Origin: Scytalidium lignicola
Taxonomy: Eukaryota; Ascomycota; Leotiomycetes
Direction: 5' to 3'
NCBI GenBank assembly: GCA_002812745.2
Contig: NCSJ02000149.1
Span: forward strand, 1-64,000
DNA: 64,000 bases
Below the pieces are notes generated by a model. That model did not search any database. It was not told where the DNA came from and was given only the letters and a program-made list of their open reading frames with translations. The position numbers and the translations under genes were made by a program. Position 1 is the stretch's first letter. Each line of letters begins with the position of its first letter. This document shows positions 46,207-58,701 of the stretch, piece by piece.

Positions 46207-47109
46207 TGGAGCCATGGCATTTGAGTTGCTTGATTTTTGGCCGTGTGAATGGTCGGGCAGGTGATCAATCGCTGTCGGATTAACTGTGATTACCAATCAG
46301 CGCTCAATTTGCGCTCAATTTCTTTCATCTTCCGTGCATCAGCACCGAGCAACAAACTGCTTGGCGTGCTTAGGCATCATTAATACCATTTTTAGTATAC
46401 GAGGGAAACCTGGTCAAAAAGAGGCAGTACAAGCGAAAAACTAATGCTTTGAAGTGGCAAAACTCTTTTAAGCTAGAGCATCTATTGGATATTATTATTC
46501 AACTCATATTAGAGGTGGATAAACTGATACGGCATGGGGGTCAGTAGAACGCGGAATAGTGGTGATACGGCTATTTATCGGAGTTGTATGAATATATATG
46601 TATTGGCACCCTGTTTTACGGAATTGGAGAGGTCAATTTGCATTCTATTCTATGATGAAACTATTATAATATAGACTCCACTTGTGTCACTTTATCACCG
46701 TGAGTTAGCTATTGCGATTCCCTAACATCCATTCACTCAGTGCGACTACAACCCTGGCAATTCGTATTTCATGATGTCTGATATGTGAACCGCAACACGG
46801 GGTTCTTGCCAAACCAGACATGCATGTTGATCGTTCACGGAATGGGATTAGAGTGGCGTAAGGGACTTACATACAACAACCAAGCAATTGGAGTTTTCCT
46901 TTACTGTTCTGATAACGGCCTAGAGTAAAGCTACCTAGATAGGCTTTCTATACATCATAGAAATCATTAAATCCAGAATTATGAATCTAAACAAAGTCGG
47001 ATTACATCTCGTTGATAGAAGAGAGAGAAGATGGGAAAGACAATTGAGGGTTTTTACGTGAAAGTTATAAGATCTAACAAAACACCATAACTTTGCATAA
47101 TGATGTATC
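46207..47109. other. intergenic 3' of HET pseudogene
   Basis: Mixed to AT-rich DNA; no supported gene. Composition becomes strongly AT-rich from about 46,900. Confidence 0.5.
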
Positions 47110-48839
47110 CTATTTCTCTCCATCTATAATACCATGAACGTAACATTCTCCAATGAACTCATAATACTCACCTTTTTACCTTATTACTATCGGACATTGT
47201 AGGCACTGAATCAGATAAATCTTATCTCCAACTTTACTTAAGGCAAGAACCAGATATATATAATCGCTTGCAAATCCAAATCGCTTTTTAACAAACGTCT
47301 TTGTGTTCTTGATCGTAAGATCATAAAACATACACTTTTGATTCTTTTATTCTTAGAGCCATGAACGCTATTTTTAAAAATTTTGAAGAACTTCGCTTTG
47401 GCCTTCTTAGCTTATAAGTTAGTTGTCAGCAAATAAAGTCCTTAAGTAAGCTTCTTCATGAGTTTTGTTAGTAAATTAAATAGAGTCTTCATCAACCAAA
47501 GAATAAGCTTGTTTCTCAACATTTGCATAACTTACTTCATTTGTAGCTTCTGAAATTGTGTTACTTAACTTTATGATAGATTTAATGATTATGCTTTTAG
47601 CTAAGATGATCTTACGATCTTGAACTTTGATATAATGCCTTAGTATTCCATATCCTCTCTGAGGCCCTCTAGCATACCACGAAGATACTCTCATAATATA
47701 AGAGAAAAGTTTATAAGTCTAATCTAGTACTCATAATGGAAAATCATGATTTGTTTATGTTAAACGACTAGTGTAAGAAATAACCGTTAGACTGCGTACA
47801 GAAAAATACTTTATAGCAAGCTTCTCAAATGTTATCTTCCAGTCAGTTTAGCTTATAAGATTTGCCATGATCTTATAACCTTTAAACTGTTTTACTAGAT
47901 GTTAGACGGCAAATATTTTGTCTTTATCAAAATTAACATTTGCTTTGCAAGTTATTTTAAGAACATGACGAAGGGTTAGAGATATGTTCTTTCTATCCGG
48001 TCGCTTTTGCATAGACTGGATAGTCTTTATTAATTTAATAGATGTTTGAGCTTTTAAGCTCATGAATCTTCATTGCCGGTTAACGTTTGTTATGAGTGAT
48101 TTTCTTAAAATGTTAGCTATGAAAAAGCAAATACTTGATTCTAATTGGCTTTCTTATTGCCATACAAGACTACTGTATTATAGTATATAGCAGTTTCTTG
48201 TTAAATTTATACTCGTCAAAACCATGATTGAGAAAGAAACTGATTGATTGCTTTTGTTCAAATTTCATTATCCTTTTCTAGGAGATGAGCTGTTGGATTT
48301 TGCATAGTTTAACTTTTCTTCTAATCATCAAATTGCAGAATCACAAGCTTAGGATTTAATTGCGTAAAATAGTTCATTACAACATCACTTGTTTTATCTA
48401 ATTCTCTAATCTAGGTGATCACTTGACTGGCATGTCTGTAAATCTCATGCATAAATCGCATTTATTCTTTATACTCATTGTCATCCTCTTGATTAATGCA
48501 TAGATAGTCAATCCAGAGATCCCGTGGTTCTGAAGCTAAGCGGAGTCTTCTCAGAGCAGATGCCAGATTAGGCCTTAGCCAAAGAATTGAGTCCTCACAA
48601 CGTAACTTCTCGGATGCATCTTCAGTACCCCAAGTGTAAAACAATACCTCATATGTACCTTTGGCCTCTTTAAAAGGAATTGAGACCAGTTCTGCCGAGA
48701 GAGGTGATTCATGGTCACCAGGATAAAGCTGAAGGATTCTGATATAGTCCACTGATGGTAACCTGTGATATATAGAAGTATCATTTGTTCTGACATTTCT
48801 CGCAGAAATCTTGCTAATGAAGTCTATTTCCGAAGCCAT
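47110..48839 (-). pseudogene. HET-domain (heterokaryon incompatibility) gene, RIP-mutated in its 3' two-thirds
   Basis: From ATG 48839 (MASEIDFISKISARNV) the HET domain is intact at first: YEVLFYTWGTEDASEKLRC, ILWLRPNLASALRRLRLASE and DLWIDYLCINQEDDNEYKE. From about 48,470 downstream the DNA becomes AT-rich and stops appear, yet HET text remains readable: MRFMHEIYRHASQVIT, LSQSWF.RV.I.QE, VVLYGNKKA, then FPL.VLD.T (usually the P.WVPDW block, about 47,745), and a C-terminal block YYEFIGECYVHGIIDGEK ending about 47,110. Stops sit at CAA, CGA and TGG positions, as expected from RIP. HET proteins trigger cell death after fusion of genetically unlike hyphae. This allele should be null. Introns in the decayed part were not resolved. 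Confidence 0.85.
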
Positions 48840-49510
48840 TGTTCCTGAAGACTGTCTTCCGCACTCACCAAAGTGGCACTTGCTACCAATTGCCCTCCCT
48901 GCTTTAATGAATGTAACAGCCGTACATCGTAAAATCAAGGACCTGAATAGAACGTTCCTCCGAATCGTGTAGCATTTACATCCGACACTCAACCACATTT
49001 CCATATGAAGTGAGGCAAATTGGAGTTTTTTTAACCTTCCAGAATGAAGCGCAAGTGATGAGACCAGCTCAACCACTGTATTAGTTATGGATATGTGAAG
49101 GTTGAGCAGCTCAAGCTCATGCCAAGTAATAGCAAAAAGCTAGCACCAGTTCTGAGACACCAAAAGCTCCCAGCGACGCCAAACGTCAATGTTGTATAGG
49201 TGAAATGATCAAGAAACGAAATATGTTCGACCCGAAAAGTTCTAACATTTTCACAGGGGCTTGTCTAGCGTGCGGCACTGCCACATCAATGATGGCCCAA
49301 AAGCGCACCACCGTAAGTGCGCGAGTATCGCGCTTTACTAGAATGATGGGAACAAGCCAATAGTTACGGCCGATGTAGGAGATGAACTCCAGCCGGCGTG
49401 TGTGGCCTTCTACTGGTAGCCATTCTGTTGGTCGCCACGCTAAATCACTACCAGAATCAGGTCAGATCAGTTAGCACAAGATCTTGCCTCTAAATGAATA
49501 ACGTCTAATT
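48840..49510. other. upstream region of the HET gene and flank of the retrotransposon
   Basis: No RNA gene. On the minus strand about 49,205-49,440 an unbroken frame reads WLPVEGHTRRLEFISYIGRN and VPIILVKRDTRALTVVRFWA, protein-like but unidentified; it may be a gene or repeat fragment. Confidence 0.35.
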
Positions 49511-49769
49511 TGTTGACTGGAAACGCAGGAATACAGAACCACTATTGTATTGATTGCTTAAGGAGTCTACAACTACAGCAGATTCTATATATACAGAGAG
49601 TTACGGCCGTAAAACCGTTATGGTCAACAGTTACGGTCGTACAGGCACCCGTAGGGTGCCTATAGTTGCCTACAGTGGTAGCCTACCATAAACCCTATCC
49701 GTAAGCCCTAGCATAGGCAATCATAAGAACACTGTGAAGTAGCATCCGTAAACTCCAAATATTACAATA
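49511..49769 (-). repeat. 3' LTR of the Copia element
   Basis: 259 bp, paired with 54304-54562. It is less mutated than its partner and keeps a perfect hairpin GGCACCC-GTA-GGGTGCC at 49644-49660, plausibly an RNA stem in the LTR transcript or termination region. Confidence 0.92.
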
Positions 49770-52700
49770 CGCCCTTATGCCACGAACATATGAAGGCTAT
49801 GTAAAGTGGATCTAAGTTTCCTATGATGAAAACACTAAAATTAATAGCCTTGTAAAGACTTAATTTATAGTATTCAGCTTAACAGACTGTAAATTCAACA
49901 ATTTGAGGAAATCAATGTGTTTCTAAGTTGTAAGTAACTTTGTAAGGCTGTTAACAGCCATAATTAAGGTAAGTATATAGTTTAACTTAATTTCACCAGA
50001 TTAAACCTTCTTATGGATATAATAATAGCATATATTAATGTACTTAGTATAATTTAATTATTCTAATATTTTAATAAGTGTTAAAGAGCCTTGATTATTA
50101 CTATTTAAGGCTATAATAATCTTAATACTAATTATAACTATTTAGAGTTTAATAAGGAGCCTTAATAACTAAATAACTTCTTAAGAAGCCTTTGATAAAG
50201 TATAATATTCAACCTTTATAATTGATAAAGTAATATAAAGAAGGCATTAATAATGTTAAGAAATAAGTTCTTTAACAAAAAAGAATATATAACTTATAAT
50301 AGAATAACAAGTTTTAATACACTTATTATAATTAACATTATTATAACTATAGTAATTAAGATCTCCACTGAGTATAATACTATAATTACACATGTGAATA
50401 AGATATTAGTAAACATATTTAATTGCCTTTAAATACTAAACAAAAGGATTTTGCAAAAATTATAATAACTTAAAAGTTGTAAAAACAAGATCAAGTCTTG
50501 TTTATACTATAAGATATATTAACAAACTAACTTCCTCCATATACAGTTGAATATCAATTGTAAAAGCAATATCTTTGTTTTTAACTAAGATTGTGGATGC
50601 CTTAACTTTCATAGAAGATTAAACTGGTTTCATATTGTTATAATCAAAGCATTCAAGAATCTTATCAATATATACATCTTAAACTATAAAAATAATCTTA
50701 TTTTAACAATTATAAATAATATATATGCTTAGAAAGTATATAACTAGTCTTATATTAATTATTTCAAAGAGATTATATAGTTTCTCCTTTAAGGTTGTAA
50801 ATTAAAGGCCTTTTAAGCTTATAATCAGAAAGTCATCAATATAAGTGCAAATATAAATTCTTGAATCAAGATTATAAAATACATTTAAATCAGAGATTAA
50901 TAAAGAATATTCAATCTCTTTTAACTTTGTAATAAGCTTTTACTATTAATAGTATAATGTTTGTTTCAAGTTGTAAAGTAACTTTCAAAGTTATAAAACA
51001 ATGGTTTTTAAACTTATATATTTAATGTTTATACCATTGGTTTTAATACTTAATTTTAAAAGGTCTTTAACTATAATATCTTTAGGAAGTTTAATATAGA
51101 TTTTAATATTTATATCACTATTTAAGAATATTATAATTATGTTTATTTGGTTGACTTCTTAGTTAAAGTAAACAGTTAAAGTCAATAAAGCCTTCTAAGT
51201 AGTAGACTTAGTTATACTTACCTAAGTTTGGTCATAGTCAATATTATAATACTATTTGTAGCTTTTAATTATAAATCTAGCCTTAAAATACTTAATTTTA
51301 TAGTCAGAGTTATGTTTAACCTTGAATACCTACTTGTTATGGAGAGTATATTTCTCTTCTAAGAAAGTTAATAACTCAAAAGTATTATACTTTATTAAGG
51401 AGGCCAACTCAGCCTTTATAATGTTATCTTACCTTTTATGATGTATTAAATTACAAGCTTCTTTGACTGTATTTAGCTTTAACGGATTTGTGGATACAAT
51501 TAAAGTATAACTTGTATTTAAAGCTTACTTTGCAAAAAGACAATATTCATAAGTTATTACAATGCTTGTAAGCTAGCTTATAATTTCGTTATCCATAGTA
51601 AATGCCCTTGAAGAGTATTCTACAAGTATATCTAATGGTTAAGATAATATAATAGTTCTTACTCTAGTTGACTGTAAACTTAAGAGGTTAATATTTAGTA
51701 TAATTATATTAAGTTTCTTGTTTTTAGAACCTTTAAGCCTACTATAGCCTTTAAAAGCTTAAATAACAAGTACTTCTTGAATTATATCTAAAGTATCATT
51801 GTTATCTTTTATCTTCTCTGCTGTAAATGATTTAAGGACTTCTTCAAACATTATATCAAGATTTAACATTGTAAAAATCTTTATATCAACAAGATTTAAT
51901 ATTATAAAAGTCTTAGTATTAATAATTATAATATCTTCAAGTATTAATTCAACATCTAAAGTGTTAAGAAGACTTGTAAGTATCTTTAAGTTTTCAAGTC
52001 TGGTGTTTCCTTTTGTAAAGGTAATATATAATAACTATACAAACTTGTAAGAGTATATTAATACTTAATAACAATATATTAAATTACTTTTAAAGCTGAG
52101 AAGGATTCTTTCTTCAACTTTAAGAGTTATCTTTTATGATTTAACATGTTGATTAACATTAATATAAATTAGCACTTTAGAATTGATTACTTGTAAATTG
52201 GATATATCCAGAATATAATTACCTTTAAGGTTAACTTATTTTATAAACTCAGTATATAGAGTATTATTCTTTAATATTAGTATTGTTAATTGATTTCTGA
52301 CTATTATAACCATTTTATAATACTTTAGCTATAAATACTATAGTATATTGTTTATAATTATTATAGTACACATTTATATAAATACAATGTGTTTAGTACA
52401 TTTAAAGTGTTCTCCTTAATATAAAGTATACAAAGTAGTAATAATAACTTTTATATTATTCTTTTGAATATATTTATCAAGCTTTCTATTATTAAACTCA
52501 TTCCCTTTGTTAATATAAAGGTGTTTAGAAATAATTCTATATTGATTTTTCATCAAGGTAATATAGTAGATAATAACATCATAAGCTCTCTTTTTCTCTT
52601 TATAAGTATAACCTTATATAACATTTATAACATCATTTACAATTATAATAGTATAATTGTACTTATTATAGCCTGAAAGAGTAATTATAAAAACATTAAT

Positions 52701-54303
52701 ATTAAGTACTTTTATAACTTTTACAACTTGTATTTTAAGCTTCTTAAAGATATTCTTCTAAAAGTAACTATATTCACAAGCTTCATACAAAAAGGTTTCT
52801 TCTTTCTTTGTTACTTCTATAAAGCCTTTATTAATTCTAGTAATAACTTTTATAATATTCTTAATTACTTTAATATTAGCATAACTAAGATGTTGATGAA
52901 TAAGATCTAAACTAAGTATAAATTGCCTAGTTAAAAGCATTGTAAGAAGAGCTTTTAGAGTATTAGCTAATTTCAAATATATGCTGTTTGTAAACATGTC
53001 TACAACATTGAATTTAATTTTATTCTTATTGTAAATGCCTTTTATAATCATACAAGCTTCTTTACCTTAATTTAAAAGCTTTACTTCCTTAAGAACATTG
53101 ACTAGGAAAGTAAAGATATAATAAATGTTAAAGAGTTATAAAGTGAATGTTAAACTATTATTTAACTTTGTTTTGAGTATAACCATATTTAAGTTAGTAA
53201 TTTGAGCAAATCCATTTCTTGTTTTTACAAATACTAAATTATAATGCTCTTAGTAAAAATCTAGCTTAAACTATAATATATAGTTTACTATATAGTCTGT
53301 AATACTTATGTTTGTAAGTCAATGGTTATAGTTGAATATAAAGAAGCTCTTAGGATTTACAATTATAAAGGAACTGGATTTATTCAAGTTGATTGTATTT
53401 AAGCTAAAATCAAAGTTTAAACTTAATTTTGAGAATTTAAAGTCTTTATCCTTCTTTTTATTATGCTTTTTAGTAAATTCTTCATACTTCTCAAGGTATT
53501 TTCCTTAACAATCAGCTTTCTTGTAGTTTGGCTTTTTATAATAAGAGTACTTTTCTTTTGGTTTTTTATCAAACTTAATAGCTTATTTTCAACTATAAAG
53601 TATTATACTTAAGTTGTCAGATTTCAATACTTTATCTAAAATATCTTCTATAAAAGTTTCAAGAGAAAGGAATGTTTTAAAGTATATTGCTAATCATTAT
53701 CAGTCAACTTATATAACAAAAGAGTCTTTTAATCCCTTTACAAAGAAGAACTTGTAAAATACATCTGGTAATATAACTTCTATACTAATTAAATTACTCT
53801 TCAAAGCCTTGAATATGATAACATAGCTTCTAATTAAGCTAGAATACTTGTATTTAACGTTGACTAGCTTAAGGATATATTTTTCCTTAAGATTGTAGTT
53901 TAAACCTTAATATTAAGCTTTTAAGGTTTCTTAGGCCTCCTTAGATATGGAGTACTTTAAGATAAGAGCATTAACTTCCTTGTTAATATTCAATAATATA
54001 TAGAGTTTAGCTGTAGAATCTACTTTTTCCTAAGCCTCAAATTCTAGGGTTTCTTTACTGTCTTCTATTTTAAAGCATTTGATATTATTATTCGTATAGC
54101 CAAGATAACCCTTTGATTTGAGAATATTAGTGACCATAATACTTTATAGTCTATAATTCTCAGGACCTTTTAACCAGTATTCTTTTAGTAGTAGAAGACT
54201 TAATTCTTCTCCTATTTTGAAAGATTATAATAATTGTTGAATAAAGGTAAAAGATAAAGTCAATCGAATAGCAATTCTGATTAGCTAACCAGAGTGCATA
54301 ACC

Positions 54304-54562
54304 TGTTAACTGAAAACACAAGAATACAAAACCACTATTGTATTAATTGCTTAAGGAGTCTACAACTATAGCAAATTCTATATATACAAAGAGTTATGGC
54401 CGTAAAACCATTATGGTCAACAATTACAATCGTACAAGCACTCTACAGGTGCTTATAGTTGCCTACAGTAGTAGCCTACCGTAAACCCTATCCATAAGCC
54501 CTAGCATAGGCAACCGTAAGAACACTGTGAAGTGGCATCCGTAAACTCCAAATATTGCAACA
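54304..54562 (-). repeat. 5' LTR of the Copia element
   Basis: 259 bp, aligns without length difference to 49511-49769; differences are mainly transitions. The central hairpin is destroyed. Target duplication TAATT follows at 54563-54567. Confidence 0.92.
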
Positions 54563-54567
54563 TAATT

Positions 54568-55160
54568 AATTATATAAATATAGCATAAAATGGGTAAAGT
54601 TATTGAACATTTATAGAGTCTACTTCTAAAATATTTTGGATAAATATACTCAAAATAAAAATTAGTTAAATAGTTTGATTTTTAAATTAGCCGATTAAAT
54701 ATCATATTTAAGATCCTGTATCCAATGATTTTATAAAGAGACAAAAAAATCCGAATGTTTCGATAGTGCATTTATCCTGTGTTTCTTACGTCACTGGCGA
54801 TAACGACTCAGAATTCTGACAAAAATGAGTTACTAGCCTCTAAGACAGAATGGAATTTATGATACACTAGCATATAGATGTTTATCATCGTCATTTATTT
54901 GAATTTAATGTTTATTCATAATCTACCCCTAGCATTGATAAAAAGCTTATTGATAACGTCATCCAAAGTCTCTGTCCTCCCATTCTCTGAACTGACACTA
55001 CTAAGCCCTTATAAAAGCTCTTTCTTAAGGAAATATGACATGGCATCACTTTCAAGAATAAAAAAAAGATCGGGCATGCGGACTAAGTAGATCTTCAAAA
55101 AGAAAAATCAACCAGCTTATAGAATTATACATGCCGATCTTTTCATTAATTCTCGTGCAA
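54568..55160. other. intergenic between retrotransposon and sedolisin gene
   Basis: AT-rich; a 70-codon frame at 54878-55090 is not supported as a gene. Confidence 0.5.
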
Positions 55161-57427
55161 TTAAGGGAGAGCCATGAAAGCGTCTAAAAGCTTGGAGAAT
55201 ATAGGAGTACCAAGCCCTGTCACGGGATCCCAGCCCTTTACAGCGTCAAAGCCGTTTGTACCACAACCTGGGTTATTACCCGTGGTGATCTATATGATGT
55301 TAGCGGTTTATTTTAGAATGTGGGCCCAAAGATGGAGTTCTTACATCAGTAAAGGCATCTGGGTTTTGATATAGTGTAGGGTTCAGGAATCCTACACTGC
55401 TTTTACCCGCTGCGAGGCGTTGCTCGTTGATGAGGGTGATGATACTGGCGAATATAGGAGCAGATGCACTAGTACCAGCTACAAAACTTGGTATACCTCC
55501 AGTGTAGAGGAAAACATTGAGACCAAGAGCGGCCACATCTGGATATCCACGGCCGGAACTGTTGTAGACGGGGGTGCCAAAGCCAGTCTTATCATATGGT
55601 GGAGGAGAGTTTTTAAAGTAGGAACTGATAGTGGACGCTTGGTAATCAGGAGTTGGCCAGTAGTTGCTGAAGCCTCCCCCAGACCAAAACTCTTCAGATG
55701 GGACACCGACAGCTGTCTCAACTAATTCAGCTGTGTTATTTAACTTGAAGATGTTAGCTCTAGACCTGACATTCCAGGATTGCGATGATTTCTTACCATT
55801 GTAGCTCCCACAGATGTCAAGTAGGGACAAGCTGCAGGGAAACTAGGAGAGAAAGCACCCTGGGTTCCTGCCGGATAACTACTGTAATTGCTAGGTGTAA
55901 TACATTCTCCCCGGTTACTCACGCCACTGTCACCAGAGGCATAAATTACAGAGACACCCTGAAGACCAAGCTTCAAATACTCTTGGCATTGTCGGTTTTC
56001 GTAGTGATATGAAAATCCATCCTCTCCGAGACCGTAAGAAACCGAGATGACATTGGTGGGCTTATATGCGCCGCACATCTTCGTAGCATTCCAGGTTCCG
56101 TTTGGGAAACCGTAATCAGTTTCGTTAGAAGGGTACGGGGGCACATCGGGATATCTAAGAACTTGTCAGAAAAAAAAAGTGACTAACCAAGGGAGTGAAA
56201 AATCCTCCAGGATTTAAAGAGAAGGTGCTGACGTACTGGGGATCTAGGTTAGGATCATCGCCACCGTCAAATGTGCAATACGACTATTTTCTTATCAGCA
56301 ATCCGAGGTGAGAAGTTGTTATAGGGAAAAGGTAATATTACGGCATCAAGAGCATCCNAAAAAAGTATCTCCAAACCCCTCTGTCGACTCTGCTTCTCTC
56401 AAGTCGTCGACTTGAAATAAGATGGCTTGCTGAGGGTGAACCAGGGGATAGATGAGTGACATGTCAAGCAGGGACTCGACTCCAATGTAGCCGTTCAAAG
56501 GAGCAACGCCGCCATCAATCCCATGAAGAGTTGGGTGAGTTCCATTTGGGATTTCAGGAGCGATTATTTGAAACGTCAGGTCTAGGTCTTCTTGATCGTA
56601 ATAGTCACCATCTTCAAAAATTCCAATTTCGTTGCCAGGCTGTGCTGTGGAGCCCTTTGGGATGCCGTATAATTCTAGTTTAATTAATTAATATTAGAAG
56701 CCCTACATTTCTCTGAAATTGAGTGTAACTCACTTCGTATACAGTCTGGCGTAACTGCTGCGTAGCATGGGAGTTCTATATTGGATTTTAGGACACTCTG
56801 ATCGGCTGGTGTCACCTTCGGTCGAAGTGATGCAGGAGAGAGCGAAGTTAATTTGCTATCCTTTTTCTTCAATTTATTCGCACTTTTTACTTTAGTAAAG
56901 GACACAGCAGGAGTAATAAAATCAACATGTTCCTGGATGTGTTGAGGAACGTGATACTCATTACAGCCAAGGTGGTCTTCTTCAGTAGGAAAGTGGTGGA
57001 AAATATGATACTCCGTAACGAGGAGAGACTCCAACTCATCAACCACAGCTTCGAATTTCAACCATCCTCGACCAGGTGAAACTTCATGTCTTTGTAAATC
57101 AATTCCGGAATCATGAAGCCATTCCCGAACTTTGTCGACCGATTCTTGTGATGGACTGAACAACTTGCCTACATCTTGGGCACTCATATGCTGTCCATAT
57201 TTTTCAGATCTGGGATCCGAGATTTCCATTAGACGGTCATGGGCGAGGTGCATGTTGGATTGTGATAGAGCAATGCGCACTGTGACCTTCACATCTGGGG
57301 CTGCTCTTGCTTGTCGAACCCATTTAGACGAAGCTTCTCGTTTCTCATGGCGTACGCGACTTGGGGTAGGAGTAGCAAGGGAAGCCCCAATACCTAAGGC
57401 AAAAGTAAGCAGACCTAACAACTGCAT
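55161..57427 (-). CDS. secreted sedolisin (S53, tripeptidyl-peptidase-like)
   Basis: Six exons (56734-57427, 56342-56674, 56237-56283, 55797-56154, 55345-55743, 55161-55289) give 652 residues when the artefactual N at 56358 is omitted. A signal peptide MQLLGLLTFALGIGASLA precedes the pro-kumamolisin activation domain (VRIALSQSNMHLAHDRLMEI, SDPRSEKYGQHMSAQDV, LFSPSQESVDKVREWL). The catalytic domain holds the Glu/Asp pair in VESLLDMSLIYPL, the oxyanion Asp in IYASGDSGVSNRG, SGGGFSNYW, and the nucleophile Ser in AGTSASAPIFAS, with the C-terminal GNNPGCGTNGF and GWDPVTGLGTPIF calcium-site region. It cleaves peptides in acidic extracellular conditions, releasing tripeptides in related enzymes. All junctions are GT-AG and in phase. 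Confidence 0.93.
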
Positions 57428-58701
57428 GGCTGATAAACGAGTGGGGGGGTATATAACGAATGGACCTTGGGAGGTTAGGGAGCAAAGGAGGGAAAGTATA
57501 TTCAATTTATATTTTTTATGCTACATTGTATGCTTCTGTTGCCTAGCCCTTTGGCTCGTATTCTCGAAGTCCAAAACGGCGATAACCAACGTTGATAATG
57601 AGCAACAGGAACAAGCCAGGTCCTTCAACGCTTTTTGCTTGGCTGCTTGATTGGGGCCGCCTTGGCGACGGGTGGCATTAAATCCTCCTAATGTCACATT
57701 ATTAACCCAAGTAGAAGGTGCTTATACAGCCCTAGCCTGTGACAACGCTATATCTGTGCAAGTATCCACGATGTAGTCAATGCGCGTGGTCTATCCCCAG
57801 GCTTATCGGAGCACTGATCAGCAGTTATCGATACGAAGCAATGAGGCGGGGACATGAAGGTTCAATCAAAGCCCCTAGGTTAAGAGGAGTCGGGGCTATG
57901 CTATAGGCTGCCAAAAGTTCCGAATCCTACAGACTTAGCAATCATCAACGCGCTTCACTGATTAGGCTTTTTATCCTCGAATCTACAGTTTTTTTTTGTT
58001 TTTTTGTGACAGCCTGGAGTAAGGGCTGTGCTCACTTCAACTCTACGTCAACAGGGAACAACGCTGGTTTTCGTGGGACACGGCCACGGCCTCCGCCAAT
58101 GCCCATGAGATACTGCAGCAGGACGGCAGTGACACAAAGTCAGGGGTTGCGTGCTTTAATTTGCTGTCTCTTCATGCATCTCGGTGGCCCAGCTGTGCTG
58201 GCCGGGTGCCCGGTCGTTGTAACTCTGCGAACGTTCAACAAGGGGATAAAGGCCATACGAGGACAATTTGCCCGAGGATATTCGAGGATGTCAATCACGC
58301 AAGTACGAGAAATAAAGCACAATCAATGCGACCGACGGTATCGACTGAGAGATTTATCCCCGATCGGCGTAGAGGCGACGCGGGGACAGTCTCACCTGCA
58401 AATCCGGCTAATAGCCAATCCTGCCATTCCCAACGGCTCGCAGTCACTGGGAAATGAAGCTCATATAAAGCGTGGCCTATCATTTGCTTCTTCTCGTACC
58501 ACACGGTCCACACCTCTCACACGCTTAGTATTTAAGAACCATATCATTAAACCGAAGCACCATCAAGCTCAAGAAGTAAAGAGGTAAAATATACATTAAA
58601 ATTAGGTATTAATTAGATACCATTAAAAACCCCTAAGTGATGCGCTCGAAATGCTACGGATAGGCTCCAAATATCGAACCATCTATGCCACATCTTTAAA
58701 G
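57428..58701. other. intergenic between two secreted-protein genes
   Basis: The right part (58,000-58,600) is GC-balanced and open in several frames on both strands without a family resemblance; no gene is called. A T-rich run lies at about 57,989-58,007. Confidence 0.45.

Larger units (their letters stand above)
49511..54562 (-). mobile_element. complete but RIP-inactivated Ty1/Copia LTR retrotransposon
   Basis: The element is 5052 bp with two 259-bp LTRs (49511-49769, 54304-54562) beginning TG and ending CA (or the RIP product TA) on the plus strand, flanked by the direct duplication TAATT (49506-49510 and 54563-54567). It is transcribed leftwards: next to the right LTR the minus strand reads GGTTATGCACTC, matching a half-tRNA-iMet type primer site, and ...ATAAGGGCG precedes the left LTR as polypurine tract. 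In minus order: a gag zinc knuckle at about 53,505-53,550 (KYSYYKKPNYKKADC, expected Cys/His turned into Tyr), a pre-integrase block LIHQHLSYANIKVI at about 52,900, and the reverse-transcriptase motif YIDDFLI at 50,826-50,843. gag-integrase-RT order identifies Copia rather than Gypsy. Coding sequence is riddled with stops. Confidence 0.93.

Noticed and set aside
51799..53051. several AT-rich ORFs of 60-97 codons
   Set aside because: They lie within the RIP-mutated Copia interior; those on the minus strand are remnants of its polyprotein, those on the plus strand are chance frames.
58006..58587. 193-codon plus-strand ORF between two secreted-protein genes
   Set aside because: Overlapping open frames exist on both strands with no family resemblance; likely chance in GC-balanced DNA.
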